A DNA stretch of 40,661 nucleotides from Anaerolineales bacterium (GCA_016932165.1 JAFGDK010000067.1:1-40661), one strand, 5' to 3'. Shown: positions 31,200 to 39,789, counted from the first letter of the stretch. Numbers and translations are program-made. Notes: generated from the sequence alone by a model not told the origin.

Positions 31200-32423
31200 C
31201 TAAAACTCGAACACGGCTTTTATCAACGGGTTGGACTTCTTATCGCGGAAATCGCTCAGCGCCTGGCCGTACTCCTCAAGGGGGTAGCGGCGGCTGACCA
31301 TCCAGCCGATATCCAGCCCGCCAGAAGCCATCATCTCCAGGGCGATCTCGAAGGTGGCGCAGGCCTCGCCTTGCCACTGCTCGGCGTGATGGTAGATGTA
31401 GCTGGCGGTGACGGTCAGCTCTTTGTCGAAGATTGAGGTCCAGTCGATCCCCCTGGCCAGCCCGGGCACGCCCACAATCGTAACCCTGCCACCAGCCTTG
31501 GTCAGGCGCAGGGCATCGTCGAGGGTGCTGTCAGCGCCGACGCACTCAAACGTGTGGTCCACGCCGCCTTTGAGAACGCGCTTGCCGATCATCGGGGTGT
31601 AGAGCGCTCCCCCGGTGCGCTCGGCGATCTGCTGGTAGACATCCCCGCCGGTGAGGACATCATCGGCGCCGAGTTTTTCGGCCGCCTCCGCCTGGAACGG
31701 GTAGCGGGCAGTAATGATGATCTTCGCCTTCGACCCAGCTGCCCGCAATCCAGCCAGCTGCATCAGCCCGATGGTGCCCGCCCCGATGATCAGTACAACC
31801 TCGTCATCGGCGGGCATGTTTTGCAGGGCGGCGTGCAGGCCGCAGGCAAACGGCTCGACCAGCAGGGCATTCTCGTCGCTGACATTCTCGGGGACGCGGT
31901 ACAGCTGCGACTGATGAGCGGTGAGGACCCGGCTCCAGCTGCCGCCGGTGTCGGCGCACGCCCCGATCGACATCCCGGGGGCGAGGTCCCCGCTGGCGAC
32001 GTTGGTGCAGCGGTTGGGCTCGCCTCGCTGGCAGTACTCGCACCAATCCTCCTCGGCGAAGCCGCGCGGGGCGCACCACAGGGTCGGCTCGACGATTACC
32101 CGCTCGCCCACCTGCCAGCCCTCCACCCCAGAGCCGACCTCGGCGATCGTGCAGACCATCTCGTGCCCCATGGTGAAGGGGGAGGAGGAAAACGGCTCGT
32201 AGTAGGTGCTGGTGTGCAGGGTGATCGTGGACATGTCCGTGCCGCAGATGCCTGCCAGTTTTGTATTCAGCTTGACCCACTCCGGGCCGGGCAGCTCGGG
32301 TTCGGGGACGTCTTTATAGGACATGCACGAGATCCCGCTCCACAGCAGGGGGGGATGGATCTTCTCGGCGGCTTTGCCAATCACATAACGGGGGATGGTG
32401 ACGTTAAATCGGATCGCTTTCAT
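31200..32423 (-). CDS. Zinc-dependent medium-chain alcohol dehydrogenase
   Basis: A 407-residue MDR oxidoreductase. Catalytic zinc ligands are C60 (GICGTD) and H87-E88 (MGHEMV). The structural zinc site is C117, C128, C131 and C139, with less usual spacing (a longer first gap). The Rossmann motif is GAGTIG in LIIGAGTIGLMQLAG. An acidic residue at the end of the second Rossmann strand is not obvious, so NAD versus NADP preference is undecided. The N-terminus is longer than usual by about 25 residues, and the family resembles threonine/sorbitol-type dehydrogenases. It is the first gene of a four-gene unit with CPBP, Nudix and kinase genes. The substrate is unknown. Confidence 0.9.
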   Translation of the reverse strand: MKAIRFNVTIPRYVIGKAAEKIHPPLLWSGISCMSYKDVPEPELPGPEWVKLNTKLAGICGTDMSTITLHTSTYYEPFSSSPFTMGHEMVCTIAEVGSGVEGWQVGERVIVEPTLWCAPRGFAEEDWCEYCQRGEPNRCTNVASGDLAPGMSIGACADTGGSWSRVLTAHQSQLYRVPENVSDENALLVEPFACGLHAALQNMPADDEVVLIIGAGTIGLMQLAGLRAAGSKAKIIITARYPFQAEAAEKLGADDVLTGGDVYQQIAERTGGALYTPMIGKRVLKGGVDHTFECVGADSTLDDALRLTKAGGRVTIVGVPGLARGIDWTSIFDKELTVTASYIYHHAEQWQGEACATFEIALEMMASGGLDIGWMVSRRYPLEEYGQALSDFRDKKSNPLIKAVFEF

Positions 32424-32595
32424 GGTAGAGATTAAAACACAGAATTTTTGTTAGAGTGACTTAATTGTTCGAATTGGAAGTGCAGGCGGAGAGGAAAGCG
32501 CCAATTATGATGAATGCGATCAGTCGGTTCATGATTTCCACCTATCTGTTTTATTATTCATCCAATGCCCCCTTTTCGGACGAAGGTCGCATCCC

Positions 32596-32730
32596 AACCC
32601 CATCCCGTCTGCTTCGCAGCCACCCTCCCCTTGAAATAGGGAAGGGCAATAGCGATCTGGTGATACAAAGTTAGGTCAAAGCCTTCACCTGGAGTTTAGA
32701 GAAGTAAAGCCGCAGGCCAGGTGGGGGTTT
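32596..32730 (+). repeat. Dispersed repeat, copy 3
   Basis: Left end aaccccatccc and right end ggtgggggttt as in the copies near 14.7 and 16.8 kb. The inner segment ctccccttgaaatagggaag and agggcaatagcgatctggtg match copies 1 and 2. It fills the gap between the alcohol dehydrogenase and MOSC genes, which holds no gene that I can support. Confidence 0.7.
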
Positions 32731-32737
32731 ATTCTAA

Positions 32738-33382
32738 CTAGTCCCGATCTTCCCCCAACCGCTCCTCGAACTTCACCCTCGACCGGATATCAATCGGCGC
32801 GGCGAGGAAGCGGCGCAGGGCGGACTCGGAGTTGTCCGGGGCGTAGTGATCGCAGTACATCTCCACGATCGAGACCGTCTCGCCGGTGTAGCGCTCAACG
32901 CTGACCATATCTCCAGCGCGGATCTGGCCGGTTTGCAGCACCCGGCAGTACAGACCGGGGCGTTCGGCATCCCTGAACTTCTTGATGAAATGCGGATCCC
33001 CAATCCGGGCAGCGAACTTGTCACACGGGATGCGCGGGGCAGTCACCTGCAGGCGCACCTCGCCGATGGTCAGGAAATCGCCAACGTTGAAGCTGCCGCT
33101 CTCCAGCCCGCTGATCGTCAGGTTCTCGCCGAACAGGCCGGGTGCGATCAATTCCCCGAGTTCATCTGCCCAGAAGTCGTAGTCTGCCTGGCCGTAGAGG
33201 TAAACCGCCTGGTCGGGGCCGCCGTGGTACTTCCCGTTGGCGATCAAGTCGCCCTCCAGGCCTAGTTCCCCCACCGTCACCGGGCCGCTGGCCGGGATCT
33301 TGAAAATCCCGGTCGTCTGCTGGCGGGATTTGGTCGTGTTGATCTCCTGCCGCTTGCCGATGTTAATGCTCAACAGGTGCAT
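32738..33382 (-). CDS. MOSC-domain protein (YiiM-like)
   Basis: A 214-residue protein of the MOSC family, related to the molybdenum-cofactor sulfurase C-terminus. It carries GLEGDLIANGKYHGGPDQAVYLYG split over about residues 41-64, LFGENLTISGL (about 83-93) and the conserved cysteine C120 in RIPCDKFA. YiiM-type proteins bind Moco and reduce N-hydroxylated compounds. No molybdenum enzyme is present in the window. The ATG directly abuts the TAG stop of the GNAT gene (TAGATG), so the two are likely translationally coupled. Confidence 0.9.
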   Translation of the reverse strand: MHLLSINIGKRQEINTTKSRQQTTGIFKIPASGPVTVGELGLEGDLIANGKYHGGPDQAVYLYGQADYDFWADELGELIAPGLFGENLTISGLESGSFNVGDFLTIGEVRLQVTAPRIPCDKFAARIGDPHFIKKFRDAERPGLYCRVLQTGQIRAGDMVSVERYTGETVSIVEMYCDHYAPDNSESALRRFLAAPIDIRSRVKFEERLGEDRD

Positions 33383-34498
33383 CTAAATCTCCATCTCAAA
33401 CACCCGGTAGCGTCTCAGCGGGGTGGCGTTCAGCTTCTTGATCGCGTTGACCATCGGCCAGTTATCTTCCAGCACGTAGTTGATCTCCACCCACACATCC
33501 TCAGAATACAGCGACTCGTTCAGGGCGCGGTATAGCAGGCTGTCGATCGCTTTGCCCTGGTATTCGGGGGTCACCCCCAGGCCGAACAGGCGGTAGCGGT
33601 TGAGGCGCGGCAGCCCGAAGAGCAGCCGGAAGATCCCCAGGGGGAACAGCCGCCCGTTGAGCCCTTTGAGCAGCGAGTTGAGGTCCGGCAGGGCGATGGC
33701 AAAGCCGATCACCTCGCCGCCTTCGTCCTCGGCAAAGATCACTCCCCGTCCCTGCACCACCAGCTTGAGGTCATCCGCCATTGCCTGCGCCTCGGCATCG
33801 GTCACCGGGGTGTAGCCCCAATTGTCGATGATCGAGTTGTTGGCAAGTTTAAGGATGTGTTTAACCTCGTTGTCGTAGTCCTTGATGTTCATTTGGCGGG
33901 TCCGCACCTTGTAACGCTCAGCCACCCGGTCGGTCAACTGGATGATGCGCTCGGGGATCTGGTAACCCTCAGCCCCGGAGACGTACCAGCAGAGCATATC
34001 CTGCACCTTTTCCAGCCCAAAGGCGGCGTAGTCTTCGTTGTAGTAGGGCGGGTTGTAGGGTCCCATAATCACCGGGGAGGGGGTGAAGCCCTCCACCACC
34101 GAGCCCCACTCCTGGGAGACAAAACTCCACGGCCCGCGCATGCGGGTGCAGCCTTTTTCCAGCAGCCAGCCGCGGGCAGTCTCCAGTAGCAGATGCCCGG
34201 CAGCCGGGTCCTGGATTACCTCGTAATAACCAAAGAAGCCGATCCGTTCACCCCAATAGTCAATCGCAATCTGGTCGATGAACGCCGCGATCCGCCCGAT
34301 CAGCACCCCGCGGTCATCCCACAGCAGGAAAAGCTGGGTTTCGCAGTGGTCGAGGAAGGGGTTTTTGCGCGGGTTGAACAGCCTGCGCTGATCGAAGCGC
34401 AGCAGCGGTACCCAGACCGGGTCATGCTTATAATGATCATAAGGGAATTGGATAAAGGCTCTCAGGTCTGACTTGCTTTCAACCGGCTGGATGCGCAT
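33383..34498 (-). CDS. GNAT-like acyltransferase family protein
   Basis: A 371-residue cytoplasmic protein that looks like a tandem acyl-CoA N-acyltransferase fold. The N-terminal half begins with a typical QFPYDHYKHDPVWVPLL (about 18-34) and has GFFGYYEV (about 87-94). The C-terminal half contains VIFAEDEGGEVIGFAIALPD (about 253-272) and the acyl-CoA-binding-like LGVTPEYQGKAIDSLL (about 304-319). It belongs to a widespread but uncharacterised family of about 370 residues; donor and acceptor are unknown. The ATG at 34498 has AGGAGA nearby, and a TATAAT on the minus strand at 34526-34531. It is cotranscribed with the MOSC gene. Confidence 0.78.
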   Translation of the reverse strand: MRIQPVESKSDLRAFIQFPYDHYKHDPVWVPLLRFDQRRLFNPRKNPFLDHCETQLFLLWDDRGVLIGRIAAFIDQIAIDYWGERIGFFGYYEVIQDPAAGHLLLETARGWLLEKGCTRMRGPWSFVSQEWGSVVEGFTPSPVIMGPYNPPYYNEDYAAFGLEKVQDMLCWYVSGAEGYQIPERIIQLTDRVAERYKVRTRQMNIKDYDNEVKHILKLANNSIIDNWGYTPVTDAEAQAMADDLKLVVQGRGVIFAEDEGGEVIGFAIALPDLNSLLKGLNGRLFPLGIFRLLFGLPRLNRYRLFGLGVTPEYQGKAIDSLLYRALNESLYSEDVWVEINYVLEDNWPMVNAIKKLNATPLRRYRVFEMEI

Positions 34499-34554
34499 CT
34501 GGGTCTCCTGGGGAAGGCTGTGTAGATTATAACCCTGGAATCAGAGAAACGGTC

Positions 34555-34583
34555 TTGAAACCCATCCCTGGATGCTGTATAGT
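34555..34583 (+). promoter_or_regulatory. Promoter of the secreted Cys-rich protein gene
   Basis: TTGAAA (34555-34560) and TATAGT (34578-34583) with a 17-base spacer. The leader of about 40 bases carries tggag before the ATG at 34630. Because the -35 box covers 34555, the in-frame TTG there cannot be the start codon. Confidence 0.7.
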
Positions 34584-34629
34584 GATTGAAACCTTCGGTG
34601 AAGGTCTCCCCGATGAATGGAGCACAGCG

Positions 34630-35844
34630 ATGACAAGAAAGGTATTGATCAAAAATTATCGTACCGGGGTACTGCGGCAGTCCCTTTTGGTGTGCCTGCT
34701 GGCCGGCGGGATCCTGGCAGCGCTGCTCGCCGGGGTTTGGACGTTGCAGGCGCATGCCCAGGATGAAGGCCCGGTCTGCCCGCCGGGATTCGACTGGCAG
34801 CGCATGTCGGGTGTCGGCTGTGTGCAGTCCGATTGTTACGACATGGGCGGGAGACTCTCCTACACCAGCGCCTGTATTTGCGATGACGGCTTGAAAGCCT
34901 GCACCGAGCCGGTGGACTATTCTAATTTTGACCCGGCCAGCTGCGGGATTTTCTGCCCTGGTACCCGGTTGGTGGCCTGCGTGCCGCTGGATCAACTCTG
35001 CCCGGGCGAGGAACCACCCCCGCCACCCGAGCCTGACCCCCCGATCACTGAACCTGAACCGCCAATCGAATGGGAAACGCAGCCTTCTGGCGGAATCCTG
35101 GAAAGGACAGAAGAGTTTATCACCGGGGGGAACCATCGCCCGCCGGCACCCGGCCGGGCTGCAGCTGCGGCGGTCACCGGCACAATCATGCTCGGTTTCT
35201 GGTCGCTGGTGCAAAACCTGGGTCAGCGTTCTTCACAGGTGGTCAAAAGCGGGGCCTCAGGTCTGAGGCAGCCCCCAAAGAGTGGCGTGGAAGTCCCTGA
35301 AGCCCCCGATCTGCGCGGGCAGGCTGGCGGGTTGGTCAAGGATGTCTCGAGTGTGATCGACAAAATGCCCAAAGGTAGCAAGCGTGATGATCAAGCCGCC
35401 ACCGTCCTCAGGCCAATTGAAAGTGACTCCGGCCCGGCGGTATTCTACGGCGAGGAAGCCAGGCTGATCCTGATCGGAATGCGGAAACTGCCAGCCAATA
35501 CAGCCCAATCAGAAAAAATGCTCATCGGTCAGGGCGGGTTTGCTGCCCTTGCCGGCAGGCATCCCGGCGGGGAACTGCAGCCGGTCAGGCTGCCATCGGG
35601 GCGCGAAGTTCTGGTGGACGAGGTCTTATCGGTAGGCTACGAAGACGTTTCGCCATCCGATACCGGCTCAGTGGAGATCGATTTCAGCCCCAAGCTGGTG
35701 CTCACCGCCCGGCTGTCGGGGGAAGACCTCCTGGAAGCGCCGACCTTGCAGCCACCTGCCGCCGACCCCTCAGAGGCGGAGACAATCTTGCGCAAGGATC
35801 GCGATCAAGATCAAGGCGGGGATGATCAGGAGGTGCAGCCATGA
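34630..35844 (+). CDS. Secreted/anchored cysteine-rich protein, unknown function
   Basis: A protein of about 404 residues. The signal peptide (hydrophobic 18-38) probably ends at AHA (41-43). About twelve cysteines follow in residues 50-125 in a compact disulfide-type domain, then a Pro/Glu-rich hinge. A second hydrophobic segment, AAAVTGTIMLGFWSLVQNLG (about 178-197), would anchor it, leaving a C-terminal region of about 200 residues with no family I recognise. The ATG at 34630 is set by the promoter and tggag. It overlaps the next gene by four bases (ATGA). The three genes to 37145 form one unit. Confidence 0.7.
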   Translation: MTRKVLIKNYRTGVLRQSLLVCLLAGGILAALLAGVWTLQAHAQDEGPVCPPGFDWQRMSGVGCVQSDCYDMGGRLSYTSACICDDGLKACTEPVDYSNFDPASCGIFCPGTRLVACVPLDQLCPGEEPPPPPEPDPPITEPEPPIEWETQPSGGILERTEEFITGGNHRPPAPGRAAAAAVTGTIMLGFWSLVQNLGQRSSQVVKSGASGLRQPPKSGVEVPEAPDLRGQAGGLVKDVSSVIDKMPKGSKRDDQAATVLRPIESDSGPAVFYGEEARLILIGMRKLPANTAQSEKMLIGQGGFAALAGRHPGGELQPVRLPSGREVLVDEVLSVGYEDVSPSDTGSVEIDFSPKLVLTARLSGEDLLEAPTLQPPAADPSEAETILRKDRDQDQGGDDQEVQP

Positions 35845-36311
35845 TCGCCTCTTTCCTCGATATATTGACGATCATTTTCTCGATTGTCACCCTGGTGCTG
35901 ACTGTGCGGATGCTCAGCTCTTACACCAAACCAAAGAAATTCAATCTCTCCAGCATCTTCTCCTCCATCGCCCTCAGCGTGGTCACCCTGGTGGTCTTTA
36001 TCCTGGTCAGTGGGGCCAAGCTGAACCTGGTGCTAGCGGTAGTCTTGTTCATCCTGGGCGGTCTCTGGGGGTTGATCCGCGGGCTGACGATCAAAATGTA
36101 CCCGCTGGAGGGGGAGGTGATCGTCCGCAATTCGGCTCTCTCCCTGATCGGGTTCGGCGGGTCAATGGCGCTGTCTTCGTTGATGAATTCGTTTGATTCA
36201 GCTTTGTTAGCCGCTTTGGGTCTGGTTCCGCTGTGTATGTCTACCGGGGTAACGGTGGCAATCAAGGTGACGGTGCTGCTCCGGCGGCTGTTGATGGGGA
36301 AGATTGTTTAG
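35841..36311 (+). CDS. Four-span membrane protein, unknown function
   Basis: A 156-residue membrane protein with about four hydrophobic segments (about 5-25, 40-55, 60-80 and 108-140) and a short basic loop between spans one and two. It is not recognised. The start ATG overlaps the previous stop (ATGA), so it is translationally coupled to the Cys-rich protein and probably works with it in the membrane. The PpsR-like gene follows after 18 bases. Confidence 0.72.
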   Translation: MIASFLDILTIIFSIVTLVLTVRMLSSYTKPKKFNLSSIFSSIALSVVTLVVFILVSGAKLNLVLAVVLFILGGLWGLIRGLTIKMYPLEGEVIVRNSALSLIGFGGSMALSSLMNSFDSALLAALGLVPLCMSTGVTVAIKVTVLLRRLLMGKIV

Positions 36312-36329
36312 GCCTCAACGAGGTGTGTG

Positions 36330-37145
36330 ATGGACAATAAAAAATATCCAGTCTATGTGGTGTCTGGCGGCGTAGGCCACAGCGGAGAGCAGGTATTGCG
36401 CACCGTGCTGGCCCAGTTCCCGGAACATGCGGTCGAAATCAAGATCGAGAGCCGGGTGCGCCGGCTGGAACGTCTGGATGGAATCGTGGCCCAGGCTGCC
36501 CGGGAGGGTGGTTTGGTGGTACATACCCTCGTGAATGATGAAATCCGCGCCGCGTTAACCTCCCAACTGGAAGCTCACCAGGTCCCGGCAGTAGACCTGA
36601 TCGGAGATCTGCTGACCCATTTAAGCCAGGTTTTTGGTCAGCCGCCCTCCGGGATCCCCGGCCTATACCGGCAGCAGCGCCGCAGCTACTTCGAGCGCGT
36701 TGAAGCCATCGATTACTCCCTGGCACATGACGACGGGATTGATCCCGAAGGCTGGCCGGATGCAGATGTGCTCCTCATCGGGCCTTCACGCACCGGCAAA
36801 ACCCCGGTCAGCATGTATCTGGCCGTGTTGGGATGGAAGGTGGCCAACTACCCGATCGTGCCGGGGATGGATTTTCCGGCAGAAATCGAGGATATCTCCC
36901 CGCATAAGGTTATTGGATTGACAATTGACCCGGTCAGACTGCAAGCACACCGCACCCAGCGTCAGCGGCGGATGGGGACAGCAGTGGGCAGTTCCCCCTA
37001 CACCGACCTTGAGAAGATTTTCGGTGAGTTGGAACAGGCCAAAAAGTTCTACCACCTGCGCGGCTACCGGAAGGTCGATGTGACCGATAAGCCGATCGAA
37101 ACCTGCGCCGATGAGGTCCTCAGGCTGGTGCCAGGCAGGGAATAA
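36330..37145 (+). CDS. ppsR: PEP synthase/PPDK regulatory protein (kinase-pyrophosphorylase)
   Basis: A 271-residue protein of the DUF299 family: a bifunctional ADP-dependent kinase and Pi-dependent pyrophosphorylase that switches PEP synthase or pyruvate phosphate dikinase off and on by phosphorylating a threonine. Markers are VVSGGVGHSGE near the N-terminus, GIPGLYRQQRRSYFERVEAI (about 108-127) and the P-loop-like GPSRTGKTP (151-159). The target enzyme gene is not in the window, so PEP synthase versus PPDK is undecided. The ATG at 36330 has GAGG six bases upstream and is preferred to the GTG at 36327. A hairpin terminator follows at 37205. Confidence 0.9.
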   Translation: MDNKKYPVYVVSGGVGHSGEQVLRTVLAQFPEHAVEIKIESRVRRLERLDGIVAQAAREGGLVVHTLVNDEIRAALTSQLEAHQVPAVDLIGDLLTHLSQVFGQPPSGIPGLYRQQRRSYFERVEAIDYSLAHDDGIDPEGWPDADVLLIGPSRTGKTPVSMYLAVLGWKVANYPIVPGMDFPAEIEDISPHKVIGLTIDPVRLQAHRTQRQRRMGTAVGSSPYTDLEKIFGELEQAKKFYHLRGYRKVDVTDKPIETCADEVLRLVPGRE

Positions 37146-37204
37146 ATGGCTATCCTGAAGGGGTTTAGATAATCAGTCATTGGATTTTAAACATGAAATG
37201 TAGA

Positions 37205-37252
37205 GGCGGGTTCACCGAGGGCCATACACTCGGAAACCCGCCCAGTTTGTTT
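37205..37252 (+). terminator. Terminator after ppsR
   Basis: An interrupted stem of ggcgggt (37205-37211) with acccgcc (37236-37242) and ccgag (37215-37219) with ctcgg (37229-37233), followed by cagtttgtttcc. Confidence 0.65.
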
Positions 37253-37542
37253 CCATTTATTTGGTCATGTTCCGACTGCTTCACAATCGAGACTCTGTCC
37301 CTACGCCGGATTGATTGTACTTGCGTTGGATAAACAGTCCAAAATTCGGAAATATTATTCGAACATCATATTTTACATGATTTTACTTGCCTGTTTTTTG
37401 CGTTATGCTAAAAGCACAACAGACTGAACCAGGGGAAGTAAAGACCTGGTCACTGGCAAAAGAGAAACACGCCAGTTGAATAGCAAAAAATCTAACAAGA
37501 AAGGAGGTAAAAAATCGTATTCACCAGTGAAAGGAGTATGCC
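37253..37542 (+). other. AT-rich leader with tandem hairpins
   Basis: Two adjacent stem-loops, accagg/cctggt (37428-37433, 37445-37450) and actggc/gccagt (37452-37457, 37471-37476), lie between a possible promoter (TTTACT, 16 bases, TATGCT, ending near 37408) and the small gene at 37543. A textbook AAGGAGGT at 37501-37508 is not followed by a canonical start at normal distance. The composition differs from the flanking GC-rich genes. Confidence 0.45.
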
Positions 37543-37565
37543 ATGGGGCAAAGAGTAATACTTAG
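37476..37565 (+). CDS. Possible 29-codon lysine-rich ORF upstream of the DUF4258 gene
   Basis: A TTG-initiated reading frame (about 29 residues, beginning NSKKSNKKGGKK) spans the strong AAGGAGGT and ends at TAG inside the next gene, overlapping it in another frame. Its own ribosome site is poor, so it may be only a chance frame. It is listed because a small upstream ORF overlapping a toxin-like gene is a common antitoxin or leader arrangement. Confidence 0.2.
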   Translation: MNSKKSNKKGGKKSYSPVKGVCHGAKSNT

Positions 37566-37803
37566 TTCACATGCAATAACGAGAACAGCACAGAGAAACA
37601 TAAAAAACTGCGATATCGAATATGTTTTAGAAAATGGACAGAGCATCTATAACGGCGGTGCACTCCACATTTTCCTCAGGAAAAAGGATATCCCAGAGGA
37701 AGATAACAAGAGAAACCGTGCCCACCAATTGGTGGGAACTACTGTCCTTATGAATCCAAAATCGGGTGAGATAATAACAGATATCGAAATCAAAAAGGGC
37801 TAA
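37543..37803 (+). CDS. DUF4258-like small protein
   Basis: An 86-residue protein. The pattern SSHAITRTAQRNI (8-20), a short helix (DIEYVLENG), then GGALHIFLRKKD, a strand with TTVLMNPKSG and a closing EIITDIEIKKG matches the DUF4258 family: a small alpha-beta fold common next to mobile elements and toxin-antitoxin loci. The conserved His-Arg pair suggests an RNase-like role but this is not established. The ATG at 37543 follows AAAGGAG six bases upstream. It is in an AT-rich patch between ppsR and thrS, an apparent insertion. A partner antitoxin is not evident. Confidence 0.65.
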   Translation: MGQRVILSSHAITRTAQRNIKNCDIEYVLENGQSIYNGGALHIFLRKKDIPEEDNKRNRAHQLVGTTVLMNPKSGEIITDIEIKKG

Positions 37804-37807
37804 AAAC

Positions 37808-37827
37808 AATTCGCAAAAAAGCGAATT
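37808..37827 (+). terminator. Small hairpin after the DUF4258-like gene
   Basis: aattcgc (37808-37814) and gcgaatt (37821-37827) around six A residues, four bases after the stop codon. There is no T tract, so it may be a pause or stabilising hairpin; a stronger terminator follows at 37909. Confidence 0.4.
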
Positions 37828-37908
37828 ACTGCATACCAACCGCACGATAAGAAACCTTAGAACTAGAAAAAGCTCTTTAATTTGACAGCAAATATGAAGA
37901 GATAGAAC

Positions 37909-37944
37909 AGAGGCGGTGGGAAATTTCCCACCGCCTCTAATTTT
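37909..37944. terminator. thrS: 30-bp perfect palindrome terminator between DUF4258 and thrS
   Basis: Bases 37909-37938 are a perfect palindrome (core ggtgggaaatttcccacc) followed on the plus strand by aattttt. It lies between two converging genes. The core closely resembles the 4818-4849 palindrome. Confidence 0.8.
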
Positions 37945-37971
37945 TCTGGCAAGCAAAAGCAGCTTTTGACG

Positions 37972-39789
37972 CTACAAATCAGGCGCCCGCAAGTGGTCTT
38001 TCTCGGCCAGCAGTGCCGCGAAGTCGGCGAAGGCCATCCCATTGACCTGGGAGCCGTCCCGCTTGCGCAGCGAGACCGTGTTATTCTCAATCTCCTGGTC
38101 GCCAATCACCAGCATGTAAGGCACCTGGAACTTCTGTGCCTCGCGGATCTTGGCATTCATCCGGTTGGCGCTCAGGTCGGCCTCGGTGCGGAATCCCTTC
38201 GCGAACAATTCGGCAGCCAGCTTTTTGGCATGCTCGTTGTGGTTGTCTGTGATCGGGATGATGCGCACCTGCTCAGGGGAGAGCCACACCGGGAACTTGC
38301 CGGCATAGTGCTCGATCAGAAAGCCGATCATGCGCTCGTGGGTGCTCAGCGGCGCCCGGTGGATGCACAGCGGCACCTCTTCTTCGCCCTTCTCGTTGAT
38401 GAACTTGAGGTCGAAGCGCGCCGGGACAGCAAAGTCCACCTGGTTGGTGGCCAGGGTGAACTCGCGCCCAATCGCCGACCAGATCTGGACATCGATCTTG
38501 GGCCCATAAAAGGCGGCTTCATCTTCCACTTCCACGTAGGGCACCCCGCCGTTGTCCATCGCCAAACGCACCATTTCTTCGGTTTTGATCCACAGGCGGC
38601 CGTTGTCCACGTATTTCTTGCCCAGCCCATCCGGGTGGTGCAGCGAGAGGCGCATGACATACTTATCAATCCCAAAAATCTCGAAGTACTCTTTGTATAT
38701 GTCGATCACATCCATGAATTCCTGCTCAAAATCTTCCTCAGAGCAGTAGATGTGGGCATCGTTCATCTGCATCGAACGCACCCGCATCAGGCCGAAAAGC
38801 TCGCCGCTTTTCTCATAGCGGTAGCAGGTGCCGTACTCGCCCAGGCGGATCGGTAAATCCCGGTAGCTGCGCAGTTGGCTGCCAAAGATCTTGTGGTGGA
38901 AGGGGCAGTTCATCGGCTTGACGAAGTAACGCACGCCTTCCAGTTCCATCGGAGGGTACATGCTCTCTTCGTAGTAGGGCAGGTGCCCGCTGCGGATGAA
39001 GAGGTCTTCCTTGGTGACGTGCGGCGTGCGCACCGGGCTGTAACCGTGAGCGCGCTCCACCTCAGCGGCCAGCTTTTCCAGCTGCTCAATGATCACCGTC
39101 CCGCGCGGCGTCCACAGGGGCAGGCCGGGACCGACCTCGTCATCAAAAGTGAACAGATCCAGTTCCTTGCCCAGCTTGCGGTGATCGCGCTTTTTGGCTT
39201 CTTCCAGCTGCCAGAGGTAATTCTTGAGCTCATCTTTGCTCTTCCAGGCCGTGCCGTAGATCCGCTGCAGTTGGGGGTTGTGTTCATCGCCGCGCCAGTA
39301 AGCCCCGGCAATGCTCATCAACTTAAAAGCCGAGGGGTTGATCTGCCCGGTATGCGCCACATGCGGGCCGCGGCACAGGTCCGTGAAGGTATCGTGGGTG
39401 TAGAAGGAGATCTCTGGCTTCTCGTCCAGCGGCTCGCCGTATTCATCCGTGCCGCCAGCTTCCAGGCCTTCGATTAATTCCAGCTTGTAGGGCTGGTCCT
39501 TGAATTGGGCTTTAGCCTCCTCGGCGCTGATCACAGTCTTTTTGAACTCATGCTTGCCGCCGATGATCTGGCGCATGCGTTTCTCGATGGCTTCAAGATC
39601 CTCCTGCGTCAGGTTGCGGGGCAGGTCAAAGTCGTAATAAAAGCCATCGGCGATCGGAGGCCCGATGGCAATCTTGGCCTCGCCGGGTTCAAACAGTTCC
39701 ATCACCGCCTGGGCCATCACATGAGCAGCTGAGTGGCGGATCTTGTAAAGTTCGGATTTCTCGTAGGATACGTTCTGTTTGTCATTCAT
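37972..39789 (-). CDS. thrS: Threonyl-tRNA synthetase lacking the TGS domain
   Basis: A 605-residue class II synthetase that charges tRNA-Thr. The editing domain starts almost at once (IRHSAAHVMAQAV, about 17-29; TDLCRGPHV, about 136-144). The catalytic core has class II motif 1, the zinc cysteine in KPMNCPFHH (about 292-300), RYEKSGELFGLMRVRS (about 327-342) as motif 2, and HRAPLSTHERMIGFLIEHY near motif 3. The anticodon domain ends normally. The N-terminal TGS domain (about 60 residues in E. coli) is absent. The ATG at 39789 follows caggagtg. Expression is predicted to be controlled by the T-box leader upstream. Confidence 0.95.
   Translation of the reverse strand: MNDKQNVSYEKSELYKIRHSAAHVMAQAVMELFEPGEAKIAIGPPIADGFYYDFDLPRNLTQEDLEAIEKRMRQIIGGKHEFKKTVISAEEAKAQFKDQPYKLELIEGLEAGGTDEYGEPLDEKPEISFYTHDTFTDLCRGPHVAHTGQINPSAFKLMSIAGAYWRGDEHNPQLQRIYGTAWKSKDELKNYLWQLEEAKKRDHRKLGKELDLFTFDDEVGPGLPLWTPRGTVIIEQLEKLAAEVERAHGYSPVRTPHVTKEDLFIRSGHLPYYEESMYPPMELEGVRYFVKPMNCPFHHKIFGSQLRSYRDLPIRLGEYGTCYRYEKSGELFGLMRVRSMQMNDAHIYCSEEDFEQEFMDVIDIYKEYFEIFGIDKYVMRLSLHHPDGLGKKYVDNGRLWIKTEEMVRLAMDNGGVPYVEVEDEAAFYGPKIDVQIWSAIGREFTLATNQVDFAVPARFDLKFINEKGEEEVPLCIHRAPLSTHERMIGFLIEHYAGKFPVWLSPEQVRIIPITDNHNEHAKKLAAELFAKGFRTEADLSANRMNAKIREAQKFQVPYMLVIGDQEIENNTVSLRKRDGSQVNGMAFADFAALLAEKDHLRAPDL

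Noticed and set aside
30159-31436. Open frame (425 codons) on the plus strand across Nudix, CPBP and ADH genes
   Set aside because: It crosses three genes on the other strand that all show intact family motifs.
31554-32435. Open frame (293 codons) on the plus strand opposite the alcohol dehydrogenase
   Set aside because: Antisense to a complete enzyme with both zinc sites; no motif and no ribosome site.
32465-32674. Small plus-strand ORF in the gap after the alcohol dehydrogenase
   Set aside because: It runs into dispersed repeat copy 3 and has no ribosome site or protein-like pattern.
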